A stretch of DNA of 64,000 bases. It comes from Gilvimarinus gilvus. Its GTDB lineage: Bacteria; Pseudomonadota; Gammaproteobacteria; Pseudomonadales; Cellvibrionaceae. Every line of letters begins with the position of its first letter. The first letter of the stretch is position 1. Shown here piece by piece: positions 38,341 to 48,119 of this stretch. The notes below the pieces were generated by a model. That model ran no database searches. It had not been told where the DNA came from and saw only the letters and a program-made list of their open reading frames with translations. Location: the NCBI RefSeq assembly GCF_030518155.1, contig NZ_JAULRU010000617.1:186001-250000 (forward strand). The letters are read 5' to 3'. The translations under genes were made by a program, and so were the position numbers.

Positions 38341-39468
38341 ATGGAATCATCACTTATCCCTGAACAGCCACTGCTTATTTCCCCCTCATTGGCCGCAACA
38401 ATTGGCCTGGAGGAGGCTATATTGCTGGCGGTACTGAGCGATGCAGCTCTGCATCAGGTTGGCACCGCATACCATCTTAACCGCCAGCAAATTCAACGGC
38501 GACTGCCATTTTGGTCCGACGCTGATGTCCAACGCATCAGCAAGAATCTGCAAGAAAAAGGCATTGTCACGCTGACCGGAGCCCCCTACTTGCAAAGCCA
38601 GAGCATCGCCTGGTGTTTTAGCGAAGGGGTGCTGGCGACAGAGCCGTCAAGCGCGGCAACCCCCTCCGCCCCCCAGGCACCGCGCCCGGCCCCCATAACG
38701 GGCAGACAAAGCAATCAAATTGCCCCTAATTGGCAACCCGACAGTGAGCTGATGGCCCAACTGGCCCAGTACAGTATTCCCGATTACTTTATTCGCCAGC
38801 AGGTTCCAGAATTTGTCACCTACTGGCGCGAGCGCGCAGAAGCGCATCACGCCTGGGGCAACAAGTTTCTTAAACAGGTAGTGCGACGCTGGCGCGAGCA
38901 CCAAACCGGGCTTTTTCAGCGCGATCAGGACACCGCCATGACCGCCGATTGGCGACCGTCACGCGACGCGGTCGAGCTGCTGGTGCGCCACTCGGGTATT
39001 AGCCTTACCTTTGTCGAAGATGCCATACCGGAGTTTGTTCTTTATTGGCAGGAGCGAGGCGAAATTGGTCGCACTTGGAACAGTAAGTTTACCCAGCATG
39101 TAAAACGCCAGTGGGCTCGTTTTACCAGCGCCATAGAGCACGATACTGAGCCCAAGCGCATCCCCGACAACTGGCAACCCAGCGAGGATGCCTATGATGT
39201 TCTGACGCTGGCCAATATTGACCTGGAATTTGCTAAGCGGCAGGTTGCCGAATTTGTGCTATTTTGGCGGGAGAGCAATAAGCTATATTCATCGTGGAAC
39301 ACAAAGTTTCTGCAGCATGTAAAATATCACTGGGCGCGCCAGCACGCGCTTACTAACACGGCAACTCAAGGTAATCACCATGTCCAACAGCAACCATCTG
39401 CTGGAGCAAGCGCAACGCGAGATCGAAGCCTTATCGAAGACCTCACAGACCGCAGCTGGGCAAGCTGA
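38341..39468 (+). CDS. DnaT-like protein with three tandem DnaT domains
   Basis: A 375-residue protein read from ATG 38341 (GTG 38332 is possible). Residues 16-95 look like a winged helix. Then three copies of the DnaT domain follow at about 129-187, 203-261 and 276-335, each with W-x-P(S/D)-x-(D/E), an EFV-x-YW/FW core, and a closing W-N/G-x-KF-x(2)-HV/QV helix (EFVLYWQERGEIGRTWNSKF is the second). DnaT helps load the DnaB helicase at restart primosomes in enterobacteria and has one such domain. The 3' end overlaps the next gene by 89 bases in another frame, so the two are probably co-translated. Confidence 0.85.
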   Translation: MESSLIPEQPLLISPSLAATIGLEEAILLAVLSDAALHQVGTAYHLNRQQIQRRLPFWSDADVQRISKNLQEKGIVTLTGAPYLQSQSIAWCFSEGVLATEPSSAATPSAPQAPRPAPITGRQSNQIAPNWQPDSELMAQLAQYSIPDYFIRQQVPEFVTYWRERAEAHHAWGNKFLKQVVRRWREHQTGLFQRDQDTAMTADWRPSRDAVELLVRHSGISLTFVEDAIPEFVLYWQERGEIGRTWNSKFTQHVKRQWARFTSAIEHDTEPKRIPDNWQPSEDAYDVLTLANIDLEFAKRQVAEFVLFWRESNKLYSSWNTKFLQHVKYHWARQHALTNTATQGNHHVQQQPSAGASATRDRSLIEDLTDRSWAS

Positions 39469-40048
39469 ACCCGCCGCTAAGGCGACTGATGGCCACATTG
39501 ATGCGCTGAACGAGGTCTTCGCCTTGTTTCGTATCAACTATCACAATCAGTATTACAAAGCTTACAGCGACTCTACGGTTCTGGCCCAGATTAAAAAACT
39601 TTGGCTGGAGTCTCTGGTGCGCTTTGAACCCGAGACCATCCGCCGCGGCGCGCGCGAAGTCATTGAGACCTCAGACTATCTGCCGACGCTGCACCGCATG
39701 ATTGCTGCGTGTCAGGGAAGCTTAAGCAAGCACGGGCTCAAGGAGCCTCACGCGGCCTATATTGAAGCCTGTCACGCTCCGTCACCTAAAGCGGCTCACA
39801 GGTGGAGCCATCCGGCCGTATATTACGCAGGCAAGGCCAGTGATTGGTATTTTTTAGCGAGCTCGTCCGAGCGAGCGGCCTACCCGGTGTTCGCACAGCA
39901 TTACAAAAGACTCTGCGAACAAGTCATAAACGGCATCAGACTGCCCCAGCCCAATGCCCCTGCGCTGCCCGAAAATATCGAAACACCTCTGTCGCGCGAG
40001 GAAAACCAGCGCCGACTTGAGGCTCTGCGCAGCGAGCTTGACCTTTAA
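39380..40048 (+). CDS. Lambda P-like replication protein
   Basis: A 222-residue protein that follows the layout of phage lambda P and its relatives: an INxxF-type segment (LNEVFALFRINYHNQYYKAY), QIKKLWLESLVRF, SDYLPTLHRMIAAC, WSHPAVYYAG, and a C-terminal PLSREENQRRLEALRSEL. Lambda P binds and loads DnaB helicase. Here the gene overlaps the triple-DnaT gene and has no phage genes nearby, so it looks like a domesticated helicase-loader pair (inference). Confidence 0.8.
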   Translation: MSNSNHLLEQAQREIEALSKTSQTAAGQAEPAAKATDGHIDALNEVFALFRINYHNQYYKAYSDSTVLAQIKKLWLESLVRFEPETIRRGAREVIETSDYLPTLHRMIAACQGSLSKHGLKEPHAAYIEACHAPSPKAAHRWSHPAVYYAGKASDWYFLASSSERAAYPVFAQHYKRLCEQVINGIRLPQPNAPALPENIETPLSREENQRRLEALRSELDL

Positions 40049-40113
40049 CGTATTAATGATTGAGTGAGCGCTAGCTCTGAGTTCAACAAAATTGACAACC
40101 GGATGTTCTGATT

Positions 40114-40905
40114 ATGGATCGTGGTAAGTCTTTATTTCTGGCCGGGATTTTTGTCCTCTACGCGGTGGGCACATTTGCTTTCGTTATGTATCTCTCGCAA
40201 CACCGCCCTACCGCCTCAAGCCTTGGCCTACTGAGCGGCAACACCCAATTACCGGACATGCGAGCCATTCGCGATATCCCCACTCGCAAGCAAACATTTA
40301 TCGATACCTTAACGCCACTTATTGAGCAGAAAAACGGCCAGCTAAGCAGCTTGCGACAGACTCTGCAACAGTGGCAACAACAGCTTGAGCAAGGTGAACT
40401 CGCCAACCAAGACATGGTATTGCTAAAGCGCCTGGAAAAACGTTACCGACTCACCGAACAACAGGAAAAAAGTGTCGCTAACAGAGTTCGCGCCCTGCTT
40501 AGAAGGCTCGACACGATTCCCACATCATTGGTGTTGGCCCAGGCTGCGGCGGAATCCGGCTGGGGTACATCGCGCTTCGCCCGCCAAGCCAATAATTTAT
40601 TTGGCCAGTGGTGCTACCGCAAAGGCTGCGGCCTCGTTCCTAAAAGACGTTCGCGCGGGGCGCGACATGAAGTACAAAAGTTTGCGGCCCTTGAACCGGC
40701 CATCGATGCCTACTTTCGCAACCTTAATACGCACCAAGCCTACACAGAACTGCGCAGTGAACGACTGGCATACCACCAACAAAATAAAAGCGTTAGCGGA
40801 ATTCAGTTAGCAGAACACCTAACGAGCTATTCTAGTCGCGGACAGCCGTACGTAGAAGAGATTAAGGAGCTCATCCGCTACAACCGCTTAACGCGTTTTG
40901 ATTAA
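40114..40905 (+). CDS. Bax-like glucosaminidase with N-terminal membrane anchor
   Basis: A 263-residue protein. Residues 8-28 are one TM segment, followed by a coiled-coil region (QLSSLRQTLQQWQQQLEQGE). The C-terminal domain has the glucosaminidase/Bax motif PTSLVLAQAAAESGWGTSRF, with the catalytic Glu, then NNLFGQWCY and AIDAYFRNLNTHQAY. It probably trims peptidoglycan from the periplasmic face of the inner membrane. The stop overlaps the convergent DUF924 gene by four bases. Confidence 0.88.
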   Translation: MDRGKSLFLAGIFVLYAVGTFAFVMYLSQHRPTASSLGLLSGNTQLPDMRAIRDIPTRKQTFIDTLTPLIEQKNGQLSSLRQTLQQWQQQLEQGELANQDMVLLKRLEKRYRLTEQQEKSVANRVRALLRRLDTIPTSLVLAQAAAESGWGTSRFARQANNLFGQWCYRKGCGLVPKRRSRGARHEVQKFAALEPAIDAYFRNLNTHQAYTELRSERLAYHQQNKSVSGIQLAEHLTSYSSRGQPYVEEIKELIRYNRLTRFD

Positions 40906-41450
40906 AACGAGGACCCTGGTGTCGCGAGAAAAGCGCGCTCTTCGTCAGTACTGACACGGTTCAGTAGTTTATTGCGGTGCGGGTAACGGCCAAAACGATC
41001 AATAATAGCTTTGTGCTTGTATTCGAATTCCAGGTAGTTTTTATTATCAAGCCGACCGAATAGCGCAAGCGCTTGCTCGTGCACCTCAGCGCGCTCGCTG
41101 TGCATAAAAGGCATGTACAAAAAGGCTCGCTGATCGTCTTTAAGTGCCTCATCCCAGCCTTGCTCTATCGCCTGCCGTGACAACGCCAGCGCCTGATCAT
41201 CAAACGCAAACGCGCGGCCATCGTCTCTGTAAATATTCCGGGAAAATTGATCCAGCACAATGACCTGAGACAGCACGTTAACTCCACTACACGCCAACTC
41301 TTGGCCTTCGCCCTGCACCAGCGCACTGTGCAATCCAGCAAAACGCTGTTTAATAAGTTGATCAACCGCGGGATTCTTGCCAAACCAGTCTGAACTGGAG
41401 AGCTCTACAAACCAAAATTGAATCACTGCATTCAGTCTTGATGCTTCCAT
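40902..41450 (-). CDS. DUF924 family protein
   Basis: A 182-residue protein of the usual family length, with IQFWFVELSSSDWFGKNPAV, VIVLDQFSRNIYRD, AFLYMPFMHSE and a late FGRYPHRNKLL. The fold is TPR-like in the family and no reaction is known. Its start overlaps the 3' end of the polysaccharide deacetylase gene by 19 bases. It is the last gene of the parC operon. Confidence 0.92.
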   Translation of the reverse strand: MEASRLNAVIQFWFVELSSSDWFGKNPAVDQLIKQRFAGLHSALVQGEGQELACSGVNVLSQVIVLDQFSRNIYRDDGRAFAFDDQALALSRQAIEQGWDEALKDDQRAFLYMPFMHSERAEVHEQALALFGRLDNKNYLEFEYKHKAIIDRFGRYPHRNKLLNRVSTDEERAFLATPGSSF

Positions 41451-42493
41451 GCGCCGTCCTCGCCCTTAATAAACAATGGATAAGAGTGCCAGTAGTAACG
41501 ATTCCCACCCGCCTCTTTCGCTGTACAATTAACCCTTGTTCGGCCGGCTGTTAGCGCATCCGGTAAGGGCACATGCACTATCTCAGGCGTTTTCTCTACC
41601 ACATCAATCTGCTCACCCCGAAAAAAACAATTGAGACGATTGCCAAGGCCGGGCTCTGCCAACGCCAGTTTCAGGGTCGCCGTTTGCCCTGCCAACAGAA
41701 CGTAGGCGTCACTCAACCCATCGCTGCGCTGCACTACCCCCTCCTCTACCACCGGCAACGGGAGTGATGCCACCTTAGTTGCGAAACTGTCCAGTTCACC
41801 GTAATTCCCGCCCATGGGAAACCGCGGAATGCGCAAAGGGTCTGTTAACTTACCCACGGCGCCAGAGTGCTGCCCCAATCCCCTGTAACCCAGTGACTGC
41901 ACAAGCGCCGTTACTGAAGCATCGAACTCACCGTAAGGATAAGCGAATAAAAGCGGCGATTCCCCCAGATGCGCTTCGATATCAGACTGTGCCTCCACAA
42001 TCTCGCGCTTTATGCGTCGGCGCCACTGACTGCGATTTTCTGATTCTTGTCGGCGCATTAAGTGCGGGTGAGTAACAGTATGATTGGCCACGCTCGCGCC
42101 CATTTCTTGCAAGGATTTAAGTTGCGACCAACTCATATACCCTGGCGCGCCCACTGATTCCGTATTGATAAATACAGTGAAAGGAAAATTATTTTTCAGT
42201 AAGGCCGGCGCAGCTATTTCATAAATATCGCTGTACCCATCATCGAAGGTAATCGCCACCGAAGGCGCTCTTTGCACACCGGCTAACTGCTGATCAAGCA
42301 GCTCCTTAAGTGGGAGCACTTTAACATTCTGCTCTACTAAATAATTTAACTGTTGCCTGAAAAGCTTAGGTGAGATGGATGTGACAGGGGGCGTATCATC
42401 GCTGACATGATGATACAAGAGGATTACCCCAGCACTTGATTGGGTGGATAAGAGAAATGCAAGAAACAGGAAAAAGAATTTGCCCGGCTTCAT
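41432..42493 (-). CDS. Secreted polysaccharide deacetylase (NodB domain)
   Basis: A 353-residue protein with a signal peptide (FFFLFLAFLLSTQSSAG). Residues 20-235 form a NodB domain: VAITFDDGYSDIYE is motif 1 with the catalytic base and metal Asp, NHTVTHPHLMR is the His-x3-His metal motif, and LLFAYPYGEFD is motif 3. The last 110 residues are a small beta domain not recognised. It probably deacetylates a periplasmic or extracellular glycan. Its ATG overlaps the preceding stop (ATGA). Confidence 0.9.
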   Translation of the reverse strand: MKPGKFFFLFLAFLLSTQSSAGVILLYHHVSDDTPPVTSISPKLFRQQLNYLVEQNVKVLPLKELLDQQLAGVQRAPSVAITFDDGYSDIYEIAAPALLKNNFPFTVFINTESVGAPGYMSWSQLKSLQEMGASVANHTVTHPHLMRRQESENRSQWRRRIKREIVEAQSDIEAHLGESPLLFAYPYGEFDASVTALVQSLGYRGLGQHSGAVGKLTDPLRIPRFPMGGNYGELDSFATKVASLPLPVVEEGVVQRSDGLSDAYVLLAGQTATLKLALAEPGLGNRLNCFFRGEQIDVVEKTPEIVHVPLPDALTAGRTRVNCTAKEAGGNRYYWHSYPLFIKGEDGAWKHQD

Positions 42494-43722
42494 GGTTGAT
42501 GACAGACGCCCGGAGCTATGTATTTAGGCATACTGGTTAGGCAGGCCCACTGGATATAGCTAAACCCCTCCTCCACCTCGGGCGCAAGCTCAATAAAGTG
42601 TGAGCCGGGGAAGTGTTCCTCAGACAGCTCGGCATAAATAACGCCAGGTGCGCGCATTTTAACGGAATCAATATAGCGATTGGCAGATATCGCCTTTGCA
42701 TTGTAGCCGAGGTCGTCAATTGTCAGCGGCATACTGCCCTGTATATGAAAGTACTCTGCCACACCAATCTTTAACAACGACAATCTCTGTAACGCCTGGC
42801 TAAAGCTGGACTGAAGCAAGGCCCGTTCGTACAGTTTCCGCTCCGTATCTAACGGATTAACGGCAAGGGGCTCGTCGTCAACATGGCGAGGCTCCTTGGT
42901 TGTTACATCATAAGCATTACGATCGCCGGGGAATGTCACCGACTGGCGGAAATCTTCACGGGCAATCAAATTATTGACAGCCATTTCAAATGCAACCCGC
43001 ACCGCGCTGGTTAACCCCAGTCGCTCCTGCAGCCGTGTTGCGGCCATACCTTCGGTTTCGATCTCAAATAAAGGGGTTGACTCACCCGCGAGGCTTACCC
43101 GCCAACGCACTTGCAGCCATGCGTTCAACAAATCGAACTGACCAACGCTTGAGTTTTCCAAGTCTCCGGTTCGGGCGCCGCTCATTAGCTGACTTCGGCA
43201 TGCATTGATGCTCAAATCAACAATTTCACCACTCAAGGTGACGGCGTTTACCGCTGACAAATCTGGGGTACTGTAGTGCCCTGAACGGTACAAGTTGCCA
43301 TAGCCCTGCAGCCTGAAAGCGCGAAATACATCCGCCATTAAATTTTTTTCTTCGCGCAATACATTAGGATAAGTGGTTCGCAACTGATTAAAGTCTTGCG
43401 AGGTAGGGGAGACACAATCGCCACCGAAATAGTAAGTAATCAGCTCTTTTTCGCTGACGCTTACAGTTTGAGCGTAATAGAATCCATCAAGTACCAACGG
43501 CGCTGCATTTTTTGAGAAACTCACCGGAGCTAGCGCATTAACCAATATGGGTGGCGGCATCGCACCAATATCAATTTGCGTGGCCTCGGCATTGTCAGCT
43601 CGCCGCTGATCAGAATAATGGACCTTGCCTGACTCATCTTTCCAGGTATATACCTGCGCAATAGATAAAGCGCTGAGTGATAAACCAATACCACCAATGA
43701 ACCAGGCTATAAAATTCACCAC
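42490..43722 (-). CDS. Exported DUF4124-domain protein
   Basis: A 410-residue protein with an N-terminal signal or anchor (FIAWFIGGIGLSLSALSIA) followed at once by a DUF4124 domain (QVYTWKDESGKVHYSDQRRA). The middle 250 residues are unrecognised. The last 110 residues look pilin-like (LSLLKIGVAEYFHIQGSMP, DDLGY), as in proteins with a type IV pilin-type C-terminal head. Such proteins are periplasmic; function unknown. It shares a message with PilZ and the deacetylase. Confidence 0.8.
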   Translation of the reverse strand: MVNFIAWFIGGIGLSLSALSIAQVYTWKDESGKVHYSDQRRADNAEATQIDIGAMPPPILVNALAPVSFSKNAAPLVLDGFYYAQTVSVSEKELITYYFGGDCVSPTSQDFNQLRTTYPNVLREEKNLMADVFRAFRLQGYGNLYRSGHYSTPDLSAVNAVTLSGEIVDLSINACRSQLMSGARTGDLENSSVGQFDLLNAWLQVRWRVSLAGESTPLFEIETEGMAATRLQERLGLTSAVRVAFEMAVNNLIAREDFRQSVTFPGDRNAYDVTTKEPRHVDDEPLAVNPLDTERKLYERALLQSSFSQALQRLSLLKIGVAEYFHIQGSMPLTIDDLGYNAKAISANRYIDSVKMRAPGVIYAELSEEHFPGSHFIELAPEVEEGFSYIQWACLTSMPKYIAPGVCHQP

Positions 43723-43728
43723 TCATCC

Positions 43729-43992
43729 CTATTCAGATATAAACCTTAAGCCAACGCCTTCAGGCTCGGCCCGAACAACCTCCATATCAACCACTGGAGC
43801 ATCGTCTAACAACCCTTGTATCTGACCAGTAACCCTGGCCCCGATGGGAAGATTATGATCGGAGTCGAGAATAACAAACACGCCACCTTCGGAAATATCT
43901 CGGGTTTTCACCAACAACTCCCCTAGCTGCTCGTGACATATTTTAATCTGACAAACCATAGGTGTTCGCAGGTGATCGCGCTTGTCGTCCAT
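43729..43992 (-). CDS. Single PilZ-domain protein
   Basis: An 87-residue protein made up almost only of a PilZ domain. The c-di-GMP-binding pieces are a partial RxxxR box, KRDHLRT, and DISEGG (the DxSxxG motif). These suggest that it binds cyclic di-GMP and passes the signal to a partner. It starts 11 bases after parC and precedes the DUF4124 gene by six bases. Confidence 0.9.
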   Translation of the reverse strand: MDDKRDHLRTPMVCQIKICHEQLGELLVKTRDISEGGVFVILDSDHNLPIGARVTGQIQGLLDDAPVVDMEVVRAEPEGVGLRFISE

Positions 43993-44003
43993 ACAAGTAC
44001 CTT

Positions 44004-46262
44004 TTATTTTTCAGTAATACTTAACTTATCTACTTTCTGAAAGCCGCGAGGCAATTTGTTACCACGGCGACCGCGTTCGCCATGGTAGTGTTCAAGATCG
44101 GCAGGCTTCAGGGTCAAATGTCGCTTGCCTGAGTATACCGTCAAAGAGTCGCTTGCGCTAAATGCGACAATCGCAATAGCATATTCCTCACGCGATTGTA
44201 CCCGAGCCGCTGATATATTGATTATCTTATTGCCTTTGCCGCGCGCGAGCCTTGGCAGTTCAGCGATAGAGAATACCAATAAGCGCCCCTCATTGCTGAC
44301 AGCCGCCACCCAGTCTTGCTCGGGATCTTTTACCAATATTGGCGGCAACACCTGACTTCCCTTCGGTAAAGTCAAAGTACTTTTACCTGCTTTGTTCTTG
44401 CTGTACAAATCCGCCATGCTGGTCACGAAGCCATAACCCGCATCACTTGCCAGTAATACTGACTGGGCATCTGCCCCCATCAATAACCCTTCAAACGTTG
44501 CGCCATTAGGTGGGTTAAGCTTCCCGCTAACCGGCTCTCCCTGGCCTCTCGCCGATGGCAATGTGTGGGCTGCTATGGCATAGCTGCGACCGGTGGAATC
44601 CAGTAAAATAACGGACTGATTTGACTTGCCAAGGACGGCCAGCTTGAATGAGTCACCCGCCTTGTAGTTGAGGGCCACGGGGTCAACATCGTGACCTTTC
44701 GCAGCGCGAATCCAGCCTTTATCAGACAAGACCACGGTTACCGCATCGACTGTGATTAAATCAGTTTCACTGAAAGCCTGCGCTTCGGCACGCTCAACAA
44801 TCGGCGAGCGACGATCATCGCCAAACTCTTCGGCCACCTGAACCAGCTCTTTACGAACCAAGGTTTTTAGTCTTGCCGCTGAACCCAGAATTTTGTTGAG
44901 CTTATCGCGCTCTTTCTCCAGCTTGTCTTGCTCTTCAGCAATTTTCATTTCTTCCAGGCGGGCCAACTGGCGCAGCTTGGTTTCCAGGATGTACTCCGCC
45001 TGCATTTCGACCAGGTTAAATCGCTGCATGAGTATTGGCTTGGGATGATCTTCTTCGCGAATAATTCGAATCACCTCGTCGACATTGAGATACACAATCA
45101 TCAATGCCGCCAAACGCAACAGGCGCTCCTCGACTTTTTGCAATCTGTGCTGCAGCCGCCTGCGAGTGGTGACCGTCCGGAAGCTCAACCACTCACTGAG
45201 AATCTTCTGCAGGTCTTTTACCGCGGGCTTACCATCAATACCAATCATGTTCATATTGATACGGTAAGATTTCTCTAAATCTGTGGTGGCAAACAAGTGC
45301 TGCATTACCTGCTCAGCATCGACACGATTCGAGCGCGGCGTAATAACCAGCCGAGTAGGGTTTTCGTGATCCGATTCATCGCGCAAATCGGCCACCATAG
45401 GCAGTTTTTTATTCTGCATTTGTGCTGCTATTTGCTCCAGCACTTTGGCGCCACTGACCTGATGTGGCAATGCGGTTACCACGAAATCTCCAGTCTCTTT
45501 TTCCAGTGTCCACAGGGCGCGCATTTTTAAGCTGCCGCGGCCTGTTTTGTACAAAGCCTGAATATCCTTGCGCGGCGTAATAATCTCCGCTTCCGTGGGC
45601 ATATCCGGACCTTGCACAAACTCGCACAACTCTTCGATGGTCGCTTTGGAGTTGTCGAGTAAATGCACGCACGCACTAACCACTTCACGCAAGTTGTGTG
45701 GCGGTATATCGGTCGCCATGCCCACAGCAATACCGGTGGTACCATTGAGCAGGACGTTGGGCACCCGGGCCGGAAATACTTCTGGCTCATCAATGGTACC
45801 ATCGAAATTAGGCTGCCAATCTACCGTTCCCTGCCCCAGCTCTTCCAGCAATACTTCGGCATATCGGGCAAGTTTGGACTCGGTATAACGCATTGCGGCA
45901 AATGATTTAGGGTCATCGGGAGATCCCCAGTTGCCCTGCCCATCCACCAGAGGATAGCGATAAGAAAATGGCTGCGCCATAATCACCATTGCCTCATAGG
46001 CCGCAGAGTCGCCATGCGGGTGAAACTTACCAATGACATCGCCGACCGTACGGGCGGATTTTTTAAACTTGGCTGTTGATTTCAGGCCCAGCTCGCTCAT
46101 TGCGTAGACAATCCGGCGCTGAACCGGTTTCAGACCGTCGCCGATGTGCGGTAGAGCGCGGTCAAGAATGACGTACATGGAATAGTCGAGATAGGCCTTT
46201 TCGGCATACTCTTTCAACGAGATAAATTCTTCTGCTTCCGCAAATGTCGTGTGCTCAGACAT
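44004..46262 (-). CDS. parC: DNA topoisomerase IV subunit A
   Basis: A 752-residue type II topoisomerase subunit of full ParC length. It cuts and rejoins DNA to unlink daughter chromosomes. The catalytic Tyr is at 126 ([11 protein letters not shown]). The quinolone-determining region ([13 protein letters not shown]) has Ser86 and Glu90, the sensitive-type residues (E. coli S80 and E84). The C-terminal beta-pinwheel starts near residue 500. No parE is in the window. It is the first gene of a five-gene minus-strand operon. Confidence 0.97.
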   Translation of the reverse strand: MSEHTTFAEAEEFISLKEYAEKAYLDYSMYVILDRALPHIGDGLKPVQRRIVYAMSELGLKSTAKFKKSARTVGDVIGKFHPHGDSAAYEAMVIMAQPFSYRYPLVDGQGNWGSPDDPKSFAAMRYTESKLARYAEVLLEELGQGTVDWQPNFDGTIDEPEVFPARVPNVLLNGTTGIAVGMATDIPPHNLREVVSACVHLLDNSKATIEELCEFVQGPDMPTEAEIITPRKDIQALYKTGRGSLKMRALWTLEKETGDFVVTALPHQVSGAKVLEQIAAQMQNKKLPMVADLRDESDHENPTRLVITPRSNRVDAEQVMQHLFATTDLEKSYRINMNMIGIDGKPAVKDLQKILSEWLSFRTVTTRRRLQHRLQKVEERLLRLAALMIVYLNVDEVIRIIREEDHPKPILMQRFNLVEMQAEYILETKLRQLARLEEMKIAEEQDKLEKERDKLNKILGSAARLKTLVRKELVQVAEEFGDDRRSPIVERAEAQAFSETDLITVDAVTVVLSDKGWIRAAKGHDVDPVALNYKAGDSFKLAVLGKSNQSVILLDSTGRSYAIAAHTLPSARGQGEPVSGKLNPPNGATFEGLLMGADAQSVLLASDAGYGFVTSMADLYSKNKAGKSTLTLPKGSQVLPPILVKDPEQDWVAAVSNEGRLLVFSIAELPRLARGKGNKIINISAARVQSREEYAIAIVAFSASDSLTVYSGKRHLTLKPADLEHYHGERGRRGNKLPRGFQKVDKLSITEK

Positions 46263-46585
46263 AAAGTTTCCTGTTGTTCACTTGCCACGCTGTAGTGCGC
46301 AAGTGCTTTACTTATTCGGGGCCTGTTTGGTCAATCATCCTGCAAGCAAGCGCAAATGCCAACCAAAACCAACAGTGCCAGCCTCTGTTGAGGGATATGC
46401 TATAGGGAATCCCGCTCGCCGACAAATGGCTGCGCAATACCTGACTCGGCGCCCGGCGCCTAGGCGATGAATTATATACAGATACGGCTGTCGCTAAATG
46501 TGGTGATTACAACGGCCGGATTTTACAATTTTAGTTCTAAGGCGCCCCATGCTTTCATAGCGAAAGATAATAACAGCCGCCTTTT

Positions 46586-46601
46586 TGTGACACAGATCAC
46601 A
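46586..46601. promoter_or_regulatory. CRP/Vfr-type operator
   Basis: TGTGA-CACAGA-TCACA is a perfect match to the CRP consensus half-sites (TGTGA-N6-TCACA). It lies 72 bases before the ATG of the orphan gene at 46673; AATAAT at 46635-46640 is a possible -10 box. It is 324 bases from parC, so the orphan gene is the likely target. The rest of 46263-46672 shows no gene. Confidence 0.7.
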
Positions 46602-46672
46602 ATGTGGCAAATGTGAGTGTGCTCTAATCAGGGCAATAATTTAACGCCCCTTCGGCTGGTGAATGAGGATCT

Positions 46673-47008
46673 ATGTCTGACCACCGCTCAATAAGCCAGG
46701 CACTGCTTGGCAGCAGGGAAATACGCTTCAACAACCGACAGGAGTCGATCTACCCAAACCTGATGCGCTTTTGCCTGGATTTTAAGTTTAAGGTGCTTCA
46801 ATTACTTCTCAGTCCAGAGTCTGAAACCGCTGCGCCGCGACGCGTTGTAGTGCTGACAAAGGCTGATTTCAGCGGTGACCCTGACTTTGCAATCACCCCT
46901 GCATTTTCAGAACTCGAGCAGCTGGAACACTACGTTTGTGATAATCAGGTAGATATACTGCACGACTACTTGTTTGGGGTTGACGAGGCGGCCAATCAGG
47001 CCGGGTAA
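46673..47008 (+). CDS. Orphan 111-residue protein, function unknown
   Basis: Not recognised. The start ATG has GAGGATCT upstream. The protein is soluble and without a signal peptide; it has two predicted halves, FCLDFKFKVLQLLLSPESET and a later RRVVVLTKADFSGDPDFAIT, then an acidic helix (SELEQLEHYVCDNQVDILHD). The CRP-type site upstream suggests control by carbon status or cAMP. It lies alone between the divergent parC operon and the convergent DUF2750 gene. Confidence 0.6.
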   Translation: MSDHRSISQALLGSREIRFNNRQESIYPNLMRFCLDFKFKVLQLLLSPESETAAPRRVVVLTKADFSGDPDFAITPAFSELEQLEHYVCDNQVDILHDYLFGVDEAANQAG

Positions 47009-47038
47009 GTAAATTAAGAGGGTATCGGCTGAGGCTCA

Positions 47039-47401
47039 CTAGCGCAGCTCACTTTCAAATTCAGCCAATAGGTCCAGGGGCTCCCACTCGTCCCCCTCCA
47101 GTTCACCGGTCCAATTGAGGCCGATGAGCAGCACATCATCGTGCATACCGGGCAACCATTCTTCCAGCAGTTCCTCTAGCGCGATAGCCACTGGCTTGTA
47201 GATTTTCCACTCATCAACACAGACCGCCGCCGCCAGCTCCCGGTCGGACCACAAGGGCATGACATCGGTCTCCTCATAGCGATCAGAGTCGCACAGAGCC
47301 CAGCCATCCGGCCCCTCCAGCCCCCAGACACACCCCGACTGAATACCCTCGACGATAAATCGATCGGCATTTTCCTCAAAATCGTCGCTTAGTGGTTCCA
47401 T
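47039..47401 (-). CDS. DUF2750 family protein
   Basis: A 120-residue acidic protein. GCVWGLEGPDGWALCDS, MPLWSDRELAAAVC and a closing WLPGMHDDVLLIGLNW match the DUF2750 family. Function unknown; such genes are often beside small enzyme genes. It begins four bases after the YgjP-like gene and is the last gene of a three-gene minus-strand operon. Confidence 0.85.
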   Translation of the reverse strand: MEPLSDDFEENADRFIVEGIQSGCVWGLEGPDGWALCDSDRYEETDVMPLWSDRELAAAVCVDEWKIYKPVAIALEELLEEWLPGMHDDVLLIGLNWTGELEGDEWEPLDLLAEFESELR

Positions 47402-47405
47402 AGGG

Positions 47406-48119
47406 TTACTCCGGTGCCGGTAAAATCAAAGTGTGGCCATGGTCACGCAACCACTGCCGTTGAGGCTCGAAGCCAGGGTAAAGCTGCTCAACATAACGCC
47501 AAAAACTCGCTCCGTGATGCGGGTAGCGCAGGTGACTGACTTCGTGGGCTACAAGATAATCCACCACAGGCTCGGGGGCCAGCAGTATTTGCCAGCTGTA
47601 CTGTATATCCCCTGTGCGAGTACAATGCCCCCACTTTGAGCGGGTCAGCCGCACCTTGACAGAGCGGCACTCTAACCCCTGGCGCGCGCACAAATTATGA
47701 GTTTTTTCCGTTAACAATGCCAAACCCTGCTGCCGGTACCACAGGCTCACTTCTTCATACGTTTGTCGCCGGGTTGTTTTATTGGAGCGTGCACTCGTGC
47801 AAACCGACAGGGTATCAGCCTCACGTGTTACCGATTGCTTGCGGCCGGCACCAACCCGCAATCTGAGATGGCTCCCGAGGTAAGGCAGAAGGTCGCCATC
47901 TTGATAGTTGTAGCGCGGCCTGGCTGCCATACGCACGCTTTGCTCTGCGACCTTGGCCGATATCCAACGCACCTTGTTGCGCACGATACGCGCCAATAAC
48001 ACGCTCGGGTAACCAGCCGGTGCTCTTACGATAACTCGCCCTTCGCGCACCTCTAATCCGACCGATTTACGCCTCTGAGAAAACCGGTATTCCAATGGCC
48101 AGGGAAAAGAATCAGCCAA
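47406..48119 (-). CDS. YgjP-like zinc metallopeptidase (M48-related, DUF45)
   Basis: The zinc motif VAHEVSHLRYPHHGASFW (HExxH) is followed by the usual C-terminal WLRDHGHTL. SVKVRLTRSKWGHCT is the conserved core of the family. Length is 237 residues from TTG 48119, which overlaps the stop of the upstream MBL gene and fits the family; the open frame extends to 48242, but those residues lie inside the MBL gene. The start is uncertain because no clear ribosome site is seen. The family links to DNA repair or rRNA-related tasks, but its substrate is unknown. Confidence 0.82.
   Translation of the reverse strand: MADSFPWPLEYRFSQRRKSVGLEVREGRVIVRAPAGYPSVLLARIVRNKVRWISAKVAEQSVRMAARPRYNYQDGDLLPYLGSHLRLRVGAGRKQSVTREADTLSVCTSARSNKTTRRQTYEEVSLWYRQQGLALLTEKTHNLCARQGLECRSVKVRLTRSKWGHCTRTGDIQYSWQILLAPEPVVDYLVAHEVSHLRYPHHGASFWRYVEQLYPGFEPQRQWLRDHGHTLILPAPE

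Noticed and set aside
46451-46466. GGCGCCCGGCGCC palindrome in the parC leader as an operator
   Set aside because: It is GC-rich and low in complexity, with no second copy or known regulator match.
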